39,079 bases of DNA, from contig JAGAOU010000053.1 of assembly GCA_017623595.1 (NCBI GenBank), positions 1 through 39,079 on the forward strand, read 5' to 3'. The translations under genes and the position numbers were made by a program. Numbering within the stretch: position 1 is the stretch's first letter; the number at the start of each line of letters is the position of its first letter. Source of the DNA: Clostridia bacterium. Lineage in GTDB: Bacteria; Bacillota; Clostridia; Oscillospirales; UBA644. The notes beneath the pieces were generated by a model. The model made no database searches. It saw only the letters and a list, made by a program, of their open reading frames with translations, and had not been told where the DNA came from. Below, piece by piece: positions 38,755 through 39,079 of the stretch.

Positions 38755-39079
38755 GGGGGCGTACCGGATTTCGACGGGGAATTGAAGCCCTGATGTGCGA
38801 GCAGTGCGCAAATCACTTTAACTTGCAATTTTAAATTTAAACGCTGATTCTAACGAATTGGTCGCTGCCTAATTAGGCAGCCGTTCCCTCACGGAGGACT
38901 GCGGCCGTGAATGGAGCGTCGACAAGCAGTGAACGTTACTTGACGGTGTCGCGAGTCATTTAATGAACAATTGCGGCTATAGCGGCTACGGATTTGTCTC
39001 TTGTTCCCAACCGCCGAACTCAAACAACCGACTACGCTCGTAGTACAGCTCGGTAACGGCTCTTCGGACACGGGTTCAA
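38755..39079 (+). ncRNA. ssrA: tmRNA (transfer-messenger RNA), 3' end cut off by the window
   Basis: tmRNA rescues stalled ribosomes by adding a degradation tag. The 5' end GGGGGCGTACCGGATTTCGACGGGG is the standard tRNA-like half. The proposed tag frame starts with GCT at 38843, about 89 nt from the 5' end, and reads ADSNELVAA with stop TAA at 38870-38872. That stop lies in the palindrome GCTGCCTAATTAGGCAGC, the usual helix after the tag. Pseudoknot-rich sequence follows. The window ends in the T-arm (CACGGGTTCAA), about 30 nt before the expected CCA end. Confidence 0.93.

Noticed and set aside
1..39079. CRISPR array, insertion sequence or prophage
   Set aside because: No regularly spaced repeats, cas genes, transposase motifs or phage structural genes were seen; only the Xer-type recombinase suggests site-specific recombination.

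Overview
This window looks like a chromosomal segment of an anaerobic, moderately low-GC member of the Bacillota, most likely class Clostridia (inference). The grounds are: the gene order miaB-ylbF-mutS-mutL-miaA-hfq joined to a sepF/divIVA/lspA/rluD division cluster; AGGAGG-type ribosome sites; many TTGACA-17-TATAAT promoters, often with a TG extension; and the oxygen-defence set of flavodiiron protein, ferritin and rubredoxin. I saw no phage genes, transposases or CRISPR array. It reads as mostly core genome with a few accessory islets.

Layout. Positions 1-1650 hold the 3' end of lgt, folD overlapping it, and tRNA-Thr(GGT). Positions 1687-6024 carry plus-strand genes: a Methyltransf_32-type methyltransferase, a membrane glycosyltransferase and a Xer-type tyrosine recombinase. 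The last two are separated by about 650 bp of T-rich DNA with no recognisable gene. From 18474 down to 6064 runs one long minus-strand operon: miaB, ylbF-like, mutS, mutL, miaA, hfq, an HlyD-like membrane protein, yggS, sepF, divIVA, lspA and rluD. It starts at a good promoter and ends at a terminator shared with the recombinase gene. It combines tRNA and rRNA modification, mismatch repair, RNA chaperoning, cell division and lipoprotein processing.

Positions 18.6-20.8 kb (plus) hold a small cysteine protein, pgi and a short P-loop protein. Positions 20.7-27.4 kb (minus) hold a short aspartokinase, ruvX and an acyl carrier protein. Then comes a tight operon of a PflX-type radical-SAM protein, L-ribulokinase and a duplicated CxxC/CxxH protein, and finally a membrane-anchored parvulin-type foldase.

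Positions 27.6-33.2 kb form an organic-acid and redox block. An OPA-type MFS transporter and a LUD-domain protein (minus) diverge from a malate/L-lactate-type dehydrogenase and malic enzyme (plus). A D-lactate dehydrogenase follows, with a palindrome resembling a Rex operator upstream and an unusual five-cysteine C-terminal tail. Positions 33.2-35.8 kb form an oxygen-defence operon: a flavodiiron/flavin-reductase/rubredoxin fusion, ferritin and a stand-alone rubredoxin.

The last 3 kb hold a DUF4375-type gene just behind tRNA-Leu(TAG), a cell-surface PIG-L deacetylase-like protein, mscL with a long charged tail, and the 5' part of tmRNA (proposed tag ADSNELVAA).

The best candidates for something not well described are the radical-SAM/ribulokinase/Cys-protein operon, the Cys-tailed D-lactate dehydrogenase under a Rex-like site, the ACT-poor aspartokinase with its ribosome site in a hairpin, and the apparent tRNA-Leu-mRNA co-transcript. 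I did not find a clearly new defence or mobile system. All family names come from reading motifs by eye; no database search was run.
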